Source: Oscillospiraceae bacterium (GTDB lineage Bacteria > Bacillota > Clostridia > Oscillospirales > Ruminococcaceae). Taken from it: DNA of 64,000 bases. Under the pieces are notes generated by a model that saw only the letters and a program-made list of their open reading frames with translations, did not search any database and had not been told where the DNA came from. The stretch spans positions 1 through 64,000 of the forward strand of contig JAITFZ010000022.1 in the NCBI GenBank assembly GCA_031280965.1, written 5' to 3'. The translations under genes were made by a program, and so were the position numbers. Shown here piece by piece: positions 1 through 7,529 of the stretch (its first letter is position 1; each line of letters opens with the position of its first letter).

Positions 1-2
1 GG

Positions 3-770
3 CAAGATGACAGAACACACGAAATACCGCAAATGGCTGACATATGGGGTGCGCTTGTTATAACGGGTCAGCACGGAACAGGAACCTCAGACCCGCATGT
101 TTTTTCCAATTTTGTTGCAGTAGGTACAAATCAGCACAGGGGAAGCTGCACAAAATGCCAAGCATTCCAACACTCGGAGCTGTGTAATTCGTCAAAAGTA
201 ACTCAGGTTTCCAATAATTTTAATCAGCACGAGCGTAGATGTTCAGGATGTAACAGATACCACTCAATGCAAAACCACAGTTATTCTTCTTGGTCTTCCG
301 TTAATGCGATAAATCACGCCCGGACATGCTCGGGAACAGGTTCGTGCGGCTTGAGACAGGAAGCGCAACATTCATTAACCCTAACCAGTAACGGAGCCGC
401 AAACCATACAAGCAGATGCAGTACATGCAACTTCTCTGTACAGGTAAATCATGCTTTCTCCGGGTGGTCTTCATTAGACAGGGATTTTCACGCACGGACA
501 TGCGCCTGCGGTTTCAGACAGCAGGACCGGCACTGGTTATTTTATGCCCTTTACTACGATGATATAGTCGGACATGCCATGCATTCAATTTCTTGCATCA
601 CATGCAACTACAGAACGACCAACGTTCATACATTAACTCACACAAATGACGGAAATGCAAGCACACACTTAACCCGATGTACCTTATGCAGCTTTTGGGA
701 GCGCAGGACTCACAGATGGGGTACGGGAGCTGATAGTAACAGATGTATACATTGCGGGAGAACCAGATAG
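3..770 (+). CDS. Cys/His-repeat protein, 5' end outside window
   Basis: I do not recognise a named family. The reading frame is open to the left edge, so the ATG at 33 is probably internal and the true N-terminus lies outside. The visible ~255 residues hold about eight short modules of the form H-x3-C-x2-C, usually followed by another His 5-9 residues on (HRGSC-KC, HERRC-GC, HTSRC-TC, HSISC-TC, HLTRC-LC and others), ending in RCIHCGR. Such modules could each bind a metal such as zinc; that is inference. Distantly similar C-x2-C repeats occur in long surface proteins of gut Firmicutes. No membrane segment is visible in this part. A terminator follows directly. The C-terminal CxHCGR resembles the tail of the gene at 2422-2841. 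Confidence 0.7.
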   Translation, partial: QDDRTHEIPQMADIWGALVITGQHGTGTSDPHVFSNFVAVGTNQHRGSCTKCQAFQHSELCNSSKVTQVSNNFNQHERRCSGCNRYHSMQNHSYSSWSSVNAINHARTCSGTGSCGLRQEAQHSLTLTSNGAANHTSRCSTCNFSVQVNHAFSGWSSLDRDFHARTCACGFRQQDRHWLFYALYYDDIVGHAMHSISCITCNYRTTNVHTLTHTNDGNASTHLTRCTLCSFWERRTHRWGTGADSNRCIHCGRTR

Positions 771-789
771 TAATGTTAAAATGCAAAAG

Positions 790-821
790 CGCAGATGATT
801 TAATTTATCTGCGTTTTTTTT
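790..821 (+). terminator. Rho-independent terminator
   Basis: A stem CGCAGAT / ATCTGCG with a 10-base loop is followed by eight T (814-821). It ends transcription of the Cys/His-repeat gene. Confidence 0.8.
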
Positions 822-832
822 GCGTTTTAATA

Positions 833-861
833 TTGCTTATGCAAGAGTTTTGTGTTATACT
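833..861 (+). promoter_or_regulatory. sigma-A type promoter for SGNH hydrolase
   Basis: TTGCTT (833-838), 17-base spacer, TATACT (856-861), 65 bases ahead of the ATG at 926. Hexamers and spacing fit the housekeeping consensus. Confidence 0.6.
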
Positions 862-925
862 TGAAGAAATAATCGAAATCTGCAAAACAGTGCAGGATTA
901 CGGCAAGCAAAAGGAGGCGGGAAAC

Positions 926-1837
926 ATGAGAAAAATAATACTTATGTTTGGTATTGTGTGTGTAGTGTTTATAACATCCGCCGGAGCGCATATGTTTTCA
1001 GAAGGCGGGGACGAGGGGCAACTGTCGGCTGATAAAGGACAACCGCCGATTGAAGAGCCGCTGTTGGCGTTGCCGCCGATTACTACACTGCCGCCGATTA
1101 CGACAACGCCGTCGATTACTACACTGCCGCCGGTTACGACAACGCCGCCGATTACAACACTGCCGCCGATTACAACAACAACGCCGCCGCCTTTAATAAC
1201 TCCGAAAGCAGAGGTGCTGCGCGGCGCCGAATATTTCGACAACAGCATGTTTATTGGCGATTCAATCACCACGGGATTCAGCATATGGCGGCAACACATA
1301 AGAATTGACGGCGTGACGCTGGATAACACCGTTATCTTCGCGGCGGGAAGCTACGGGGTTTTCAATTCACTGCGGGAAATATCGAAAACCAGCATACACC
1401 CTTTGATGAACGGCGTACAGACGCGCCCCGAGGACGCAATTGCCGCATATGGAGCAGAACGTGTGTTTTTAGCAATGGGGCTGAACGATATGTATACGGC
1501 GCTGGACTCGTTTATACATAATTATACACGGCTTTTAAATAATATCATTGAGAAAAATCCTGATGTTGAGATAATTATACTCCCCATTCCGCCTTACATG
1601 GAAGAAGCTCAGCCGGCGCCCGGGCAAAATGCGAAAATCGCCGAGTACAATGACGCGCTCACTCTGCTTGCATATGAGTTCGGGATTACGTTCATAGACA
1701 GCACTGCGCCGATTCGTGACGAGGGCGGTAATTTGAAACCGGAGTATTGCGGCGACCCGTTGCCGACGGGGTTGGGGTGTCACTGGAAGCCGGCGACGTA
1801 TGAAACGGTGTTGCGCTATATAGCGGAGCATATGTGA
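926..1837 (+). CDS. Exported SGNH/GDSL-family hydrolase
   Basis: A secreted or surface-anchored esterase-like enzyme of the SGNH fold, 303 residues. The ATG at 926 is chosen because AAGGAGG lies just ahead and a signal peptide follows; an upstream ATG at 743 in the same frame has neither. Order: hydrophobic signal or anchor segment (about 4-22), Pro/Thr-rich linker of PPITT-type repeats (about 49-92), then the hydrolase domain with the nucleophile block GDS (Ser113), a GLND block and a late His in CHWKPATYE that can complete the catalytic pair. Related Firmicutes proteins are annotated as GDSL lipases or acetyl/acyl esterases acting on cell-wall or plant polysaccharide; the substrate here cannot be read. 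Single-gene unit between two terminators. Confidence 0.85.
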   Translation: MRKIILMFGIVCVVFITSAGAHMFSEGGDEGQLSADKGQPPIEEPLLALPPITTLPPITTTPSITTLPPVTTTPPITTLPPITTTTPPPLITPKAEVLRGAEYFDNSMFIGDSITTGFSIWRQHIRIDGVTLDNTVIFAAGSYGVFNSLREISKTSIHPLMNGVQTRPEDAIAAYGAERVFLAMGLNDMYTALDSFIHNYTRLLNNIIEKNPDVEIIILPIPPYMEEAQPAPGQNAKIAEYNDALTLLAYEFGITFIDSTAPIRDEGGNLKPEYCGDPLPTGLGCHWKPATYETVLRYIAEHM

Positions 1838-1977
1838 TAGTCATGCATGGGAGGCTTTTATGGAGTGGCAATATGTGTGGATGGTATTTTAAGTTTGAAA
1901 CAAAACACAACTGAAACGGGAAAAATGTTGTTTTCATTCCTTGTCGGTGAAGAAAGGACTTTATGAAAATATGAACA

Positions 1978-2017
1978 AAAAAAGCCGCCGGGGTTCGTCA
2001 CCTCGGCGGGACTTTTT
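1978..2017. terminator. Bidirectional terminator
   Basis: CCGCCGGGG (1985-1993), loop TTCGTCA, CCTCGGCGG (2001-2009), with an A7 tract on the left and T5 on the right. It can end the SGNH gene on the plus strand and, with seven T on the minus strand, the tRNA-Ala transcript. Confidence 0.75.
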
Positions 2018-2041
2018 CAGTCAGGCAAAACCGTTTCTAAC

Positions 2042-2068
2042 CACGAACAGCCTGACAAAGTGTTCGTG
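2042..2068 (-). repeat. Inverted repeat downstream of tRNA-Ala
   Basis: CACGAACA and TGTTCGTG form a perfect 8-base stem with an 11-base loop, 12 bases past the tRNA CCA end. No T tract follows on the minus strand, so it may be a processing hairpin or a weak first terminator ahead of the one at 1978-2017. Confidence 0.5.
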
Positions 2069-2079
2069 CGTAACCTTGT

Positions 2080-2155
2080 TGGTGGAGATAAGGGGATTCG
2101 AACCCCTGACCTTCTGTCTGCCAGACAGACGCGCTCCCAACTGCGCCATACCCCC
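2080..2155 (-). tRNA. tRNA-Ala (anticodon GGC)
   Basis: A complete 76-base tRNA including encoded CCA (2080-2082). The anticodon arm is TCTGT / ACAGA around loop CTGGCAG, giving anticodon GGC for codon GCC. The T-loop TTCGAAT and a D-arm GGCGCAGTTGGGAGCGC are present. The acceptor stem carries G-U at position 3-70, the alanine identity element, which supports the assignment. No intact gene for another tRNA adjoins it; instead decayed copies lie upstream. Confidence 0.93.
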
Positions 2156-2252
2156 GTAACACAGTCACAGACTGCATTTTAATGCATTATTCATTCCTTG
2201 TGATTTCAATGATTTTCTCTATGATTTTTGGGGCAGTATCTTTGGTGTCGCC

Positions 2253-2303
2253 GGACTCCCAACTGCGCCAATCCCCCAAACACAGTCTATGACTGCATTT
2301 ATA
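2253..2303 (-). pseudogene. Decayed tRNA-Ala 5' half, copy 1
   Basis: The block 2253-2277 matches the 5' third of the intact tRNA gene (2131-2155) with few differences, including CTCCCAACTGCGCCA. The flanking bases match too: ACACAGT...GACTGCATTT follows both. Anticodon arm, T-arm and CCA are missing, so it cannot be a working tRNA. Confidence 0.75.
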
Positions 2304-2328
2304 GCGTTTTTGTAAATTCTTATCTTAG

Positions 2329-2398
2329 GGGTGTGTAACCCATTGCCTCGCGCTCCCAACTGAGCTAATGCCCCACAAATGCAACTGTAAACTGCATG
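2329..2398 (-). pseudogene. Decayed tRNA-like 5' half, copy 2 (left direct repeat)
   Basis: Bases 2350-2374 resemble the acceptor and D-arm half of the tRNA-Ala gene (CTCCCAACTGAGCTAATGCCCC) and the downstream flank again resembles the tRNA flank. The 25 bases 2329-2353 are identical to 2876-2900, so this is also the left member of a direct repeat of about 46 bases bracketing the gene at 2422-2841. No anticodon or T arm. Confidence 0.75.
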
Positions 2399-2421
2399 TT
2401 TTGTGTTTAATACTGCGTGTC

Positions 2422-2841
2422 CTATATTGTTTTTCCGCATTTATTACATTTTTTTACCGTGTATGTATAATTTTGATTATGCATATCGGCTTGCGATGCA
2501 TCCGTCATGTCTATTACATACCAGTCATCATGATTACAACTTATTGTACAAGGGTTATATGACTTATAGTTGTTGCGATTTCTGCCGCAATGTTCGCATT
2601 TATTATCGTTCCACTTGTGTTTTATTCCGATACAGCATGATTCCGATATAAATGAAAATAATTTAACAGTACTAACCCAAATTAAAACAAGAGAGATTAT
2701 CGGAAACATTAAACCCGCACTTGCTATCATCTCACCAATATCATTCGTGGGATTTACTCCTTCTGTTATTAGAAGATAAATAACAAAAACTGAAGCTGTA
2801 ATTGCGCACATCAAAAGTATACATAATGATATATATTTCAT
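2422..2841 (-). CDS. Small membrane protein with zinc-ribbon-like tail
   Basis: No family recognised. 139 residues from the ATG at 2841, which has AAAGGAAA just ahead; the longer open frame upstream runs through tRNA-derived sequence (the familiar spurious GALAQLG translation) and is not coding. Two predicted membrane segments lie at about residues 4-23 and 36-58. The soluble tail has CEHCG and CNKCGK pairs about 55 residues apart, which could make one zinc-ribbon, plus an intervening Cys/His-containing stretch. The gene sits between direct repeats made of tRNA 5' halves, suggesting it arrived or was duplicated as a unit of about 547 bases. Its CEHCGR motif echoes the end of the protein at 3-770. 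Confidence 0.7.
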   Translation of the reverse strand: MKYISLCILLMCAITASVFVIYLLITEGVNPTNDIGEMIASAGLMFPIISLVLIWVSTVKLFSFISESCCIGIKHKWNDNKCEHCGRNRNNYKSYNPCTISCNHDDWYVIDMTDASQADMHNQNYTYTVKKCNKCGKTI

Positions 2842-2875
2842 TAAAGATTTCCTTTCATAACTCCGATGTATATAA

Positions 2876-2924
2876 GGGTGTGTAACCCATTGCCTCGCGC
2901 ATCCCAACTGCGCCAATGCCCCTC
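2876..2924 (-). pseudogene. Decayed tRNA-like 5' half, copy 3 (right direct repeat)
   Basis: Bases 2876-2900 repeat 2329-2353 exactly; 2901-2922 repeat the tRNA-like part with one inserted base and a short mismatch, here closer to the intact tRNA (CCCAACTGCGCCAATGCCCC). It lies upstream of the small membrane gene, whose promoter may be within or near it. Confidence 0.75.
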
Positions 2925-2981
2925 GAACACAATAAATTATAACACACTCCCCACTCCCTGTCAACCCCTTTTCTCTCTCTT

Positions 2982-3602
2982 TCAATCCCTCGCCGTAATT
3001 ACAAGCACCGTACCTCCTTTAAGCGAAACCTGCGCCGTTTCCCCTGTCATAACATTACTGACTCCCCGACCCTCCCCGAACCTCAGTATCTCGTTCATGA
3101 GCGGATACCTGAAACCCTCAGTGGTTACTCCAACACAATCACAAAGCGGCACCAACGAAACCGTAACTCCTTCGCCGCCTTTTATTTCAAGCCTTGTTTC
3201 GGTGATTTTGATTCTGTTATGCTCGTCTATAATTTCTGCGTCCTCCCCGCGCTCAAGACAACTTTTAATCAGAAAGATATTCGCCAGCATATGGTCGGCT
3301 CTGCCGCCTGTTGCGCCGACGATTAGAAGTTCGCGCGCACCCGCTTCCCTTGCGTGAGCGAGAGCGAGTTCCGTATCTGTGTGGTTTTTTTCGGCAGGGT
3401 AGCGAACAGTCCTGACACCTGCGGGAATATCGCCCGCGGAATCAAAATCGCCAACCACAACGCTTACCGCAAGCCCCAGCTTAACTGCGTGGCTGTAACC
3501 TCTGTCAGCGCAGATAAAGAGGTCTGCGCCGAATTGCCCGAGCTGTTTTTTGATATAACCGTAGTCATCTATTCTGCCGCCGCTTATTATTACCGCCCGC
3601 AT
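2982..3602 (-). CDS. thiN: Thiamine pyrophosphokinase
   Basis: Transfers pyrophosphate from ATP to thiamine to make thiamine diphosphate, in the cytosol. 206 residues, the usual length. Family signatures are visible in order: a CADRG block (about 31-35), GDFDS (51-55), KNHTDTELAL (72-81) and GATGGRADH (96-104). The ATG at 3602 has AAGGAGT ahead. Transcribed away from the arabinose operon from a shared divergent promoter region (3632-3677). No TPP riboswitch is visible upstream. In many Firmicutes this gene follows rpe or rsgA; here it stands alone. Confidence 0.92.
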   Translation of the reverse strand: MRAVIISGGRIDDYGYIKKQLGQFGADLFICADRGYSHAVKLGLAVSVVVGDFDSAGDIPAGVRTVRYPAEKNHTDTELALAHAREAGARELLIVGATGGRADHMLANIFLIKSCLERGEDAEIIDEHNRIKITETRLEIKGGEGVTVSLVPLCDCVGVTTEGFRYPLMNEILRFGEGRGVSNVMTGETAQVSLKGGTVLVITARD

Positions 3603-3631
3603 AAAGAACTCCTTAGTTTAATATGTTTTTA

Positions 3632-3677
3632 ATTGTAGCACAGAAATCTTGCATTTGCAAGAACTCTGTGCTATAAT
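3632..3677. promoter_or_regulatory. Abutting divergent promoters inside a palindrome (thiN / ara operon)
   Basis: Plus strand: TTGCAT (3649-3654), 17 bases, TATAAT (3672-3677). Minus strand: TTGCAA (3660-3655), 17 bases, TACAAT (3637-3632). The -35 boxes touch. The region is also a 38-base imperfect palindrome: TAGCACAG (3636-3643) pairs with CTGTGCTA (3666-3673), TCTTGCA (3647-3653) with TGCAAGA (3656-3662). It could be an operator as well as a promoter pair. Confidence 0.7.
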
Positions 3678-3707
3678 TATGCTATCCATGCAAAAGGAGG
3701 ATGCGCT

Positions 3708-5267
3708 ATGCTCTGCTTAGGCATTGAACTCGGTTCGACCCGAATAAAAGCGGTTTTAATTGACGACGCTTACAAGCCCGCCGCTTCCGGTTCGCACAAC
3801 TGGGAAAATAAGCTTGAGGGCGGTTTTTGGACTTATTCGACCGAAGCTGTTTGGAGCGGTATTCAGGGCGCGTATGCCGAGCTTGCCGCCGACTATAAAA
3901 CCAAAACAGGCGGGGTTTTAACGAACATAGACGGTATCGGAGTTTCTGCTATGATGCACGGATACTTGGCGTTCGATAAAGACGACAGCCTGCTTGTGCC
4001 GTTTCGCACGTGGCGCAACACAACCACCGCCGAAGCCGCCGCAAAACTCACGAAAGCTTTCGGCTTTAACATACCTCAAAGGTGGAGCGCCGCGCACCTT
4101 TACCAGGCGATTCTTAACAATGAACCGCATGTTTCCGAAATTGCTTTCATGACAACGCTTGCGGGTTATGTGCATTGGAAGCTGACGGGAGAAAGGGTTC
4201 TCGGAATAGGGGACGCATCGGGGATGTTTCCGGTTGACGGCTTAGGGTATAATCATGCAATGCTATGCAAATTTAATGAGATAACAGGTATTAATATAAC
4301 CGACATCTTCCCGCGGATACTTAGCGCCGGCGAACCTGCGGGTATTCTGACTTCCGCGGGTGCGGGAATCCTTGACCCGACGGGTGCGCTTGCGCCGAGA
4401 ATTGCGTTCTGCCCTCCCGAAGGTGACGCGGGAACGGGCATGACCGCAACAAACAGCATTGCCCCCCGCACAGGAAACGTGTCGGCGGGAACGTCTGTAT
4501 TCGCCATGATAGTGTTAGAAGAGTCTCTGAAAACACTTCGTACCGAAATCGACACAGTAACAACACCAACGGGCAATCCCGTGGCGATGGTACACTGTAA
4601 TTCCTGCACCTCCGACCTTGATGCGTGGGTTAAGCTGTTCGGGGAGGCGGCGGAACTGTTGGGCGCGGACTTCGACAGAAACACCCTTTATGAGAAACTA
4701 TACTTAAAAGCGCTCGACGGCAGTCCCGACGGCGGCGGACTGCTGAGTTACAACTACTTTTCAGGCGAGCCTGCGGCGGGGCTTGACGACGGCTGTCCGC
4801 TCTTTTTCAGAAAGGCGGACAGCAAAATGAGCCTTGCCGACTTTATGCGGGTGCAGATTTACTCGGCAGTCGCGACATTAAAGCTCGGCATGGATATTCT
4901 CACAGAACAGGAAAATGTCAGGGTTGACTGCCTGTCAGGTCACGGCGGCTTATTCAAGACAAGGAATGTCGGGCAAAAATTAATGGCGGCGGCGCTTAAC
5001 ATTCCCGTTTCTGTCATAGAAGCTGACGGCAACTCCGCCGCCGCAGGCGAGGGCGGCGCGTGGGGAATTGCACTGCTTGCGGCTTATGCCGTCGGTAACA
5101 GCGGCGAACCGCTTGAAGAATTTTTGGAACAGCGGATATTCGCAAAAACAAAAGCAATACACGCCGAGCCCGACGCAAAAGATACAGCGGGTTTTAACAT
5201 ATTCTTTGAAAAATATAAAAAAGGTTTGGAAATTCAAAAATTTATAAAGGGGGAACTGAAGCTGTGA
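3708..5267 (+). CDS. FGGY-family carbohydrate kinase, probable L-ribulokinase
   Basis: Probably phosphorylates L-ribulose with ATP, between the AraA and AraD steps. 519 residues. The FGGY/actin-like ATPase core shows the N-terminal GIELGSTRIKAVL phosphate loop, the middle GNVSAGTSVFA region and the C-terminal GHGGLFKT and GNSAAAGEGGAWG adenosine motifs. It is not the classical AraB type by length or motifs; the ribulokinase role comes from its position, first in a three-gene operon with a 4-base overlap into araA. The ATG at 3708 follows AAAGGAGG. Alternative: another pentulose kinase. Confidence 0.85.
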   Translation: MLCLGIELGSTRIKAVLIDDAYKPAASGSHNWENKLEGGFWTYSTEAVWSGIQGAYAELAADYKTKTGGVLTNIDGIGVSAMMHGYLAFDKDDSLLVPFRTWRNTTTAEAAAKLTKAFGFNIPQRWSAAHLYQAILNNEPHVSEIAFMTTLAGYVHWKLTGERVLGIGDASGMFPVDGLGYNHAMLCKFNEITGINITDIFPRILSAGEPAGILTSAGAGILDPTGALAPRIAFCPPEGDAGTGMTATNSIAPRTGNVSAGTSVFAMIVLEESLKTLRTEIDTVTTPTGNPVAMVHCNSCTSDLDAWVKLFGEAAELLGADFDRNTLYEKLYLKALDGSPDGGGLLSYNYFSGEPAAGLDDGCPLFFRKADSKMSLADFMRVQIYSAVATLKLGMDILTEQENVRVDCLSGHGGLFKTRNVGQKLMAAALNIPVSVIEADGNSAAAGEGGAWGIALLAAYAVGNSGEPLEEFLEQRIFAKTKAIHAEPDAKDTAGFNIFFEKYKKGLEIQKFIKGELKL

Positions 5268-6718
5268 AATTTTGGTTTGTCGCGGGTTCACAACATTTAT
5301 ACGGCTCCGATGTGCTTAATACGGTAGCGGAACGCGCCGCGAAGATGGTGGGGGGCTTATCGTCTTCTGCGCCCTTTGAAATCATTTATAAAGCAACCGT
5401 AAAAACGCCGGACGAAATCACCGCGCTTGTCAAAGAAGCAAATTACGATGATACGTGTGCGGGTTTAGTTGTGTGGTGCCATACCTTCTCGCCGTCTAAG
5501 ATGTGGATTAACGGTTTAGTTGCTCTGCAAAAGCCGTATCTTCATTTACACACGCAATACAACCGCAATATCCCCGCAGACGACATTGACATGAACTTCA
5601 TGAACCTGAACCAAGCCGCGCACGGCGACCGCGAACACGGCTTCATAGGCGCAAGGCTTCGCCTTACCCGTAAAATCGTGGTTGGTTATTGGGAAGACGC
5701 GCATGTACAGGAGAAAATAGGCGCGTGGCAGCGTTCGGCTATCGGATTCACGATAAGCAAAAACCTTAAAGTAATCCGATTCGGCGACAATATGCGGCAG
5801 GTTGCCGTAACAGAGGGCGATAAGGTAGAAGCACAGATTAAATTCGGCTGGCAGGTGAATACGTGGGGCGTTGGTGATTTGGTTGCCGCGATGAACGCCG
5901 TTACAGACGCAGAAATAAACGCTCTTACGGACGAATATAACAGCAAATATACATTCGCAACAGAAGACACAGAAGCCGTAAAATATCAAGCCCGTGCAGA
6001 AATCGCAATGCTTAAAATCTTAGAACGCGAGGGTGCGGGCGCCTTCACAAATACCTTTGAAGACCTGCACGGCATGAAACAGCTCCCCGGTTTAGCAAGT
6101 CAGCGGCTTATGGAACGCGGCTACGGCTACGGCGGCGAGGGCGACTGGAAGGTTTCGGCACTGACGCATGTTATTAAAACCATGACAGCCGATATGCCGG
6201 ACGGAACTTCGTTCATGGAAGACTACACCTATGACTTAGAGGCGGGCAACGAGCTTGTCCTTGGTGCGCACATGCTTGAAGTCTGCCCGACAATTGCGGC
6301 GGCGAAGCCCCGGATTGAAGTCTGCCCGCTCGGCATAGGCGGCAAAGAGCCGCCCGCCCGCCTTATCTTTGAGGGGAAAGCGGGCAGGGCTGTTGTCGCC
6401 AGTCTTGTAGACCTCGGAGGGCGTATGCGCCTGATTGTGCAGGACGTAGAATGTGTCAAGCCGATTTATGAAATGCCTAAGCTTCCGGTAGCGCGGGTAA
6501 TGTGGAAACCTCTGCCCGACCTGCTTACTTCCGCACATGCGTGGATTCTCGCGGGAGGGGCTCACCATACAGTACTGAGTTACGGCGCGACCGCCGAAAT
6601 GCTTGAAGACTGGGCGAACATGACGGACATTGAATTCGTGCATATTAATGCAGACACAACCATAAACGAATTTAAAAAAGACTTGTTCACAGCGGACTTG
6701 GCGTGGAGGTTAAAGTAA
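5264..6718 (+). CDS. araA: L-arabinose isomerase
   Basis: Interconverts L-arabinose and L-ribulose, a manganese-dependent cytosolic enzyme. 484 residues, typical length. It begins [14 protein letters not shown], the family's usual N-terminus, and carries the [10 protein letters not shown] and [10 protein letters not shown] blocks with metal-binding Glu/His residues. Translation starts at GTG 5264, overlapping the kinase stop (GTGA), with AAGGGGGA ahead; coupling of the two is likely. The stop overlaps the araD start. Confidence 0.95.
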   Translation: MKFWFVAGSQHLYGSDVLNTVAERAAKMVGGLSSSAPFEIIYKATVKTPDEITALVKEANYDDTCAGLVVWCHTFSPSKMWINGLVALQKPYLHLHTQYNRNIPADDIDMNFMNLNQAAHGDREHGFIGARLRLTRKIVVGYWEDAHVQEKIGAWQRSAIGFTISKNLKVIRFGDNMRQVAVTEGDKVEAQIKFGWQVNTWGVGDLVAAMNAVTDAEINALTDEYNSKYTFATEDTEAVKYQARAEIAMLKILEREGAGAFTNTFEDLHGMKQLPGLASQRLMERGYGYGGEGDWKVSALTHVIKTMTADMPDGTSFMEDYTYDLEAGNELVLGAHMLEVCPTIAAAKPRIEVCPLGIGGKEPPARLIFEGKAGRAVVASLVDLGGRMRLIVQDVECVKPIYEMPKLPVARVMWKPLPDLLTSAHAWILAGGAHHTVLSYGATAEMLEDWANMTDIEFVHINADTTINEFKKDLFTADLAWRLK

Positions 6719-7404
6719 TGCCCGAACAATTGAAACAGCGGGTGCTTGAAGCCAACCTTGCGCTTGTAAGGCATAATCTCATAACACTGACATGGGGTAA
6801 TGTCAGCGGCATAGACCGCAGGAAAGGTTTAATTGTAATCAAACCGTCGGGTGTTGAATACAGCGATTTAACCGCAGATAAAATGTCGGTAGTGGACTTG
6901 GACGGACGGCTCGTGGGGGGGTTAAGCCCTTCATCGGATACGCCTACGCACATTGAATTATACAAGGCGTTCGGTTCTGTCGGCGGCATAACCCACACCC
7001 ACAGCCGCCACGCGGTTATGTTCGCGCAGGCGGGTATGGGAATCCCGCCGCTCGGCACAACCCACGCGGATTATTTCCGCGGGGAAATCCCGTGTACCCG
7101 TAAGATGAGCGTGTCTGAAATCGGCGGACACTACGAAAAAGAAACCGCAAATGTAATCACGGAGCGTTTTGCAGACTTAAAGCCCGAACAAATCCCCGCT
7201 GTTTTAGTTTACAGCCACGGGCCTTTCACGTGGGGGAAAAGCCCTGAAGAAGCCGTTCAAAATGCCGTTGTCCTTGAAGAGGTTGCAAACATGGCGTGGA
7301 ATAATCTTTTGCAAAATCCGGGGCTTCCGGCGATACAACGCGAACTGTCAGAACGCCATTATTTTCGGAAGCACGGCGAAGGCGCTTATTACGGGCAGAA
7401 ATGA
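6718..7404 (+). CDS. araD: L-ribulose-5-phosphate 4-epimerase
   Basis: Converts L-ribulose 5-phosphate to D-xylulose 5-phosphate, linking arabinose to the pentose phosphate pathway. 228 residues. Class II aldolase fold with the zinc ligands in the [10 protein letters not shown] region and a later His in YSHGPFTWG, and the early GNVSG and KPSG motifs. The start is the ATG at 6718 (TAATG overlap with araA stop), with GGAGG at 6704-6708; a GTG-proximal start 15 bases upstream is less good. No transporter or AraR regulator gene is in the window. Confidence 0.95.
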   Translation: MPEQLKQRVLEANLALVRHNLITLTWGNVSGIDRRKGLIVIKPSGVEYSDLTADKMSVVDLDGRLVGGLSPSSDTPTHIELYKAFGSVGGITHTHSRHAVMFAQAGMGIPPLGTTHADYFRGEIPCTRKMSVSEIGGHYEKETANVITERFADLKPEQIPAVLVYSHGPFTWGKSPEEAVQNAVVLEEVANMAWNNLLQNPGLPAIQRELSERHYFRKHGEGAYYGQK

Positions 7405-7452
7405 CAGAACTCATCAGGAAAAAGCATGAAAAACGCTGAAAAATAAATTTTG

Positions 7453-7481
7453 TTGACGAGCCGATAATTTTATGCTATACT
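7453..7481 (+). promoter_or_regulatory. Extended -10 promoter for chemoreceptor gene
   Basis: TTGACG (7453-7458), 17-base spacer, TGCTATACT with TATACT at 7476-7481. Near-consensus sigma-A site, 49 bases ahead of the coding start. Confidence 0.7.
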
Positions 7482-7529
7482 GTTAGAGTGACTTAGTAAT
7501 TTCTGATTACATACTCGGGAGGTATGATA

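Noticed and set aside
898-1329. Minus-strand Gly/Val-rich ORF opposite the SGNH gene
   Set aside because: A shadow of the Pro/Thr repeat in the real gene; low complexity and no ribosome site.
1941-2159. Plus-strand ORF of 72 residues ending RRAPNCAIPP
   Set aside because: It runs through the terminator and the antisense of the tRNA-Ala gene; a typical spurious tRNA translation.
2219-2440. Minus-strand ORF containing GALAQLGARGN
   Set aside because: The well-known false translation of tRNA sequence; it covers two decayed tRNA halves and has no ribosome site.
2842-3707. Searched for a TPP riboswitch near thiN
   Set aside because: No CTGAGA-type core or matching stems upstream of the thiN start; only the divergent promoter palindrome is present.
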